Assembly: GCA_035460965.1 (NCBI GenBank)
Contig: DATHWB010000133.1
Coordinates: forward strand, 1 to 5,708
Origin: DATHWB01 sp035460965
GTDB taxonomy: Bacteria > Actinomycetota > Acidimicrobiia > Spongiisociales > ZC4RG35
DNA length: 5,708 nucleotides
Direction: 5' to 3'
Positions 5,153 through 5,708 of this stretch are shown one piece after another. Within the stretch, counting starts at the first letter, position 1. Every line of letters begins with the position of its first letter. Both the position numbers and the translations under genes were made by a program. A model generated the notes under the pieces. That model ran no database searches. It saw only the letters and a program-made list of their open reading frames with translations, and was not told the origin of the DNA.

Positions 5153-5487
5153 GTTGCTGCTCCTTCGTCGTCCATCGTTGCGAGGACCTCGTCGAGTCGC
5201 CGGTACCGCTCTTCGGCCTGCTGGCGATATCGCTCGATCCACTTGGTCATCAGGTCGAACACCTCCGCCTCGAGATGCACCGGCCGACGCTGAGCGTCCC
5301 GGGTGCGGCTCACGAGCCCGGCCCCCTCCAGCACCTTGAGGTGTTTGGAGACCGCCTGCAGGCTCATGTCGTATGGCTCGGCCAGCTCGCTGACCGTGGC
5401 GTCACCGCCGGTGAGCCGGGCGACGATGTCGCGCCGGGTGGGATCGGCCAGTGCGGCGAACACGTCGGACAGCGGATCAGAAGACAT
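5149..5487 (-). CDS. ArsR-family winged-helix transcriptional repressor (paired with AHSA1 protein)
   Basis: This 112-residue regulator opens MSSDPLSDVFAALADPTRRD, the family's typical helix 1. Its helix-turn-helix is at about 31-58 (TVSELAEPYDMSLQAVSKHL, then KVLEGAGL), followed by a wing with RRPVHLEAE (67-75). A charged C-terminal helix, WIERYRQQAEERYRRLDEVL (83-102), is characteristic of the ArsR regulators paired with SRPBCC proteins. There are no cysteines, so no thiol metal site. The ATG at 5487 is chosen over an in-frame TTG at 5496 because the extra codons fall within the operator and the ATG gives the usual N-terminus. No Shine-Dalgarno is seen; the leader is short (about 17 nt). 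The stop overlaps the AHSA1 GTG. It probably represses its own promoter. Confidence 0.92.
   Translation of the reverse strand: MSSDPLSDVFAALADPTRRDIVARLTGGDATVSELAEPYDMSLQAVSKHLKVLEGAGLVSRTRDAQRRPVHLEAEVFDLMTKWIERYRQQAEERYRRLDEVLATMDDEGAAT
5160..5165 (-). promoter_or_regulatory. Ribosome-binding site of the AHSA1 gene
   Basis: AAGGAG on the minus strand lies 7 nt before the GTG at 5152, inside the end of arsR. It supports that GTG rather than any start within arsR for the AHSA1 protein. Confidence 0.75.
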
Positions 5488-5492
5488 CTTGT

Positions 5493-5508
5493 TCAACCAT
5501 CTGGTTGA
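5493..5508. promoter_or_regulatory. Probable ArsR operator of the arsR-AHSA1 cassette (16-bp palindrome)
   Basis: TCAACCA (5493-5499) and TGGTTGA (5502-5508) are perfect inverted 7-bp arms around TC. The site lies just downstream of the -10 and covers the predicted start site (about 5504) and the leader up to the arsR ATG. CAACCA/TGGTTG palindromes before arsR-AHSA1 pairs are familiar to me from other bacteria, although I cannot check this here. Confidence 0.75.
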
Positions 5509-5510
5509 GT

Positions 5511-5540
5511 AACCTATCGCAGTGAGTCACAGGTTGTCAA
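5511..5540 (-). promoter_or_regulatory. Promoter of the arsR-AHSA1-GNAT operon
   Basis: On the minus strand a perfect TTGACA -35 (5540-5535) is separated by 18 bp from TAGGTT (5516-5511), which fits TANNNT. The start would be near 5504, inside the ArsR palindrome, giving a leader of about 17 nt. The consensus -35 suggests a strong promoter when not repressed. Confidence 0.7.
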
Positions 5541-5542
5541 CC
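5532..5542. promoter_or_regulatory. Second CAACC/GGTTG dyad over the -35 box
   Basis: GGTTG (5532-5536) T CAACC (5538-5542) is an 11-bp inverted repeat built from the same 5-mers as the 16-bp operator but in the opposite order. It overlaps the TTGACA box. It could be an auxiliary ArsR site; the short arms make chance possible. Confidence 0.35.
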
Positions 5543-5581
5543 CCTCGGTTTAACACTCCCGCCACACCGAACCGAAGCACG

Positions 5582-5601
5582 AAAACCACCGCATAGGTGG
5601 T
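5582..5601 (-). terminator. Probable intrinsic terminator of the right-hand membrane protein gene
   Basis: On the minus strand ACCACC (5601-5596), loop TATGC and GGTGGT (5590-5585) form a 6-bp stem whose end runs into TTTT (5585-5582), then CG. It begins 20 nt after the stop codon of the membrane gene, the usual place. The stem and T-run are short, so efficiency may be modest. It separates that gene from the arsR-AHSA1 promoter 42 bp further on. Confidence 0.45.
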
Positions 5602-5621
5602 GCTGAACCCAGGGTTTGCCG

Positions 5622-5708
5622 CTAGCTGGCGGCTCGCTCGGACCAGCGGAGGAGGGCGGTTGCGATGACGGCGGCGGAGAAGAGGGCCACGGCGAACGGG
5701 GTGACGGT
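5622..5708 (-). CDS. C-terminal end of a membrane protein (partial)
   Basis: This frame enters from the right edge and ends at TAG (5624-5622), giving 28 residues: TVTPFAVALFSAAVIATALL (a membrane-helix-like stretch) followed by RWSERAAS. Almost all codons end in G or C, as in the surrounding genes, and a hydrophobic helix capped by a short charged tail is typical of the last segment of a transporter or other polytopic membrane protein. The family cannot be told from so little. A terminator-like hairpin follows the stop. Confidence 0.6.
   Translation of the reverse strand, partial: TVTPFAVALFSAAVIATALLRWSERAAS

Noticed and set aside
4505..5293. 262-codon plus-strand frame opposite the GNAT, AHSA1 and arsR genes
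   Set aside because: It spans three well-supported minus-strand genes and their junctions; its Val/Glu/Ala-rich product is the mirror of their codons.
5488..5496. TTG at 5496 as the start of the second arsR
   Set aside because: It gives a non-family extension (MNK) within the operator; the ATG at 5487 yields the normal N-terminus.
1..5708. CRISPR array, tRNA/rRNA genes, insertion sequence or toxin-antitoxin pair
   Set aside because: No regularly spaced repeats, no tRNA-like cloverleaf, no transposase frame or terminal repeats, and the small regulator-partner pairs match ArsR-VOC and ArsR-AHSA1 rather than toxin-antitoxin families.

Overview
The window is GC-rich DNA with strong G/C preference at third codon positions. 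It has GTG starts, 4-nt stop/start overlaps, a probable leaderless promoter and a luciferase-like enzyme of the type that often uses coenzyme F420. Together these suggest a high-GC actinobacterium (mycobacterial-like or Acidimicrobiia-like). Genus cannot be decided from this sequence, and nothing indicates a phage, plasmid or insertion sequence.

Region 1 (1-2401, minus strand) is a four-gene operon read right to left: a TetR-family regulator, an ABC ATPase, a six-helix permease, and a second permease cut by the left window edge. Every junction is a 4-nt RTGA overlap. The ATPase and first permease resemble the actinobacterial fluoroquinolone-type ABC-2 exporter (Rv2688c/Rv2687c/Rv2686c type). 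The tetR promoter (TTGACG, 17 bp, TATGGT) has a 28-bp palindrome over its -10 element, so the regulator, being the first gene, probably represses the whole operon. Region 2 (2402-3386) holds a divergent intergenic segment with a second perfect dyad, then a plus-strand luciferase-like monooxygenase with a strong ribosome-binding site.

Region 3 (3387-5516) contains two self-contained ArsR-type cassettes facing each other. The plus-strand cassette is arsR-VOC, with a probable leaderless promoter whose spacer is filled by a 20-bp palindrome. The minus-strand cassette is arsR-AHSA1/SRPBCC-GNAT, with a TTGACA/TAGGTT promoter, a 16-bp palindrome over the start site and a related dyad over the -35. 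The cassettes converge with only 3 bp between the VOC and GNAT stop codons and no evident terminator. Region 4 (5517-5708) carries the promoter, a probable terminator, and the last 28 codons of a minus-strand membrane protein entering from the right.

Functionally this looks like an accessory detoxification and stress neighbourhood: three separately autoregulated units (TetR-exporter, ArsR-VOC, ArsR-AHSA1-GNAT) around an oxidoreductase. Each unit pairs a small repressor with its own perfect palindrome, and the palindromes differ in sequence, so cross-talk is not expected. No wholly new system is evident; the most interesting material is the operator architecture.
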